From contig LIAZ01000073.1 of NCBI GenBank assembly GCA_001438985.1, positions 1-6,390 of the forward strand: a stretch of DNA of 6,390 nt, read 5' to 3'. Numbering within the stretch: the first letter of the stretch is position 1; each line of letters opens with the position of its first letter. This DNA is from Acidimicrobium sp. BACL17 MAG-120823-bin42 (GTDB lineage Bacteria > Actinomycetota > Acidimicrobiia > Acidimicrobiales > Ilumatobacteraceae). Of this stretch, positions 6,363 through 6,390 are shown piece by piece. A program made the translations under genes and the position numbers. The notes beneath the pieces are model-generated. The model was not told the origin of the DNA and did no database searches. It was given only the letters and a program-made list of their open reading frames with translations.

Positions 6363-6390
6363 GGTGAAAAAACCGAGAATGCCTGTAGAG

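Noticed and set aside
1..6390. Mobile elements, CRISPR, tRNA/rRNA or a novel defence-like system
   Set aside because: Nearly all sequence is accounted for by five conserved core genes and their short intergenic regions; no repeat arrays, transposase motifs or RNA gene features were seen.

Overview
The window is the chromosomal replication-origin neighbourhood of a bacterium. All five protein genes lie on the minus strand, so transcription runs right to left: dnaA, then the dnaA–dnaN intergenic origin, dnaN, recF, dciA (DUF721) and a gyrB whose 3' end is cut off by the left window edge. A DUF721/DciA gene between recF and gyrB is the arrangement typical of Actinobacteria (the position of Rv0004 in Mycobacterium tuberculosis). 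Base composition is moderate, about 50-55% GC in sampled coding lines, well below Streptomyces or Mycobacterium. This suggests a moderate-GC actinobacterium, perhaps an aquatic Acidimicrobiia-like lineage. The class-level guess is inference and weakly supported.

Layout from right to left. Positions 6251-6390 are the dnaA upstream region, with three DnaA-box-like sequences spaced exactly 12 nt apart, a fourth further upstream, and a perfect 8-bp GC-rich hairpin. dnaA occupies 4808-6250. The 251-nt gap 4557-4807 looks like oriC. It holds several DnaA-box-like 9-mers and a 60-bp segment of only about 22% GC next to dnaN. At the junction a tandem box pair is followed by GGCC and then TTA-type triplets, the order described for the basal unwinding element (DnaA box, GC cluster, DnaA-trio). 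dnaN (3459-4556), recF (2329-3435) and dciA (1932-2315) follow with gaps of 23 and 13 nt and probably form one transcription unit. An 80-nt gap with a possible promoter separates dciA from gyrB (1851 to the left edge, 617 codons visible).

Functionally these genes start and sustain replication. DnaA opens oriC, DciA is expected to help place the replicative helicase, DnaN is the sliding clamp, RecF acts in gap and fork repair, and GyrB is the ATPase subunit of gyrase, which removes positive supercoils ahead of the fork. All five reading frames are intact, with their main catalytic motifs in place. I see no mobile element, CRISPR array, RNA gene or foreign island. The most interesting content is the regulatory DNA, namely the trio-like unwinding module and the phased boxes at dnaA, plus a rather short DciA.
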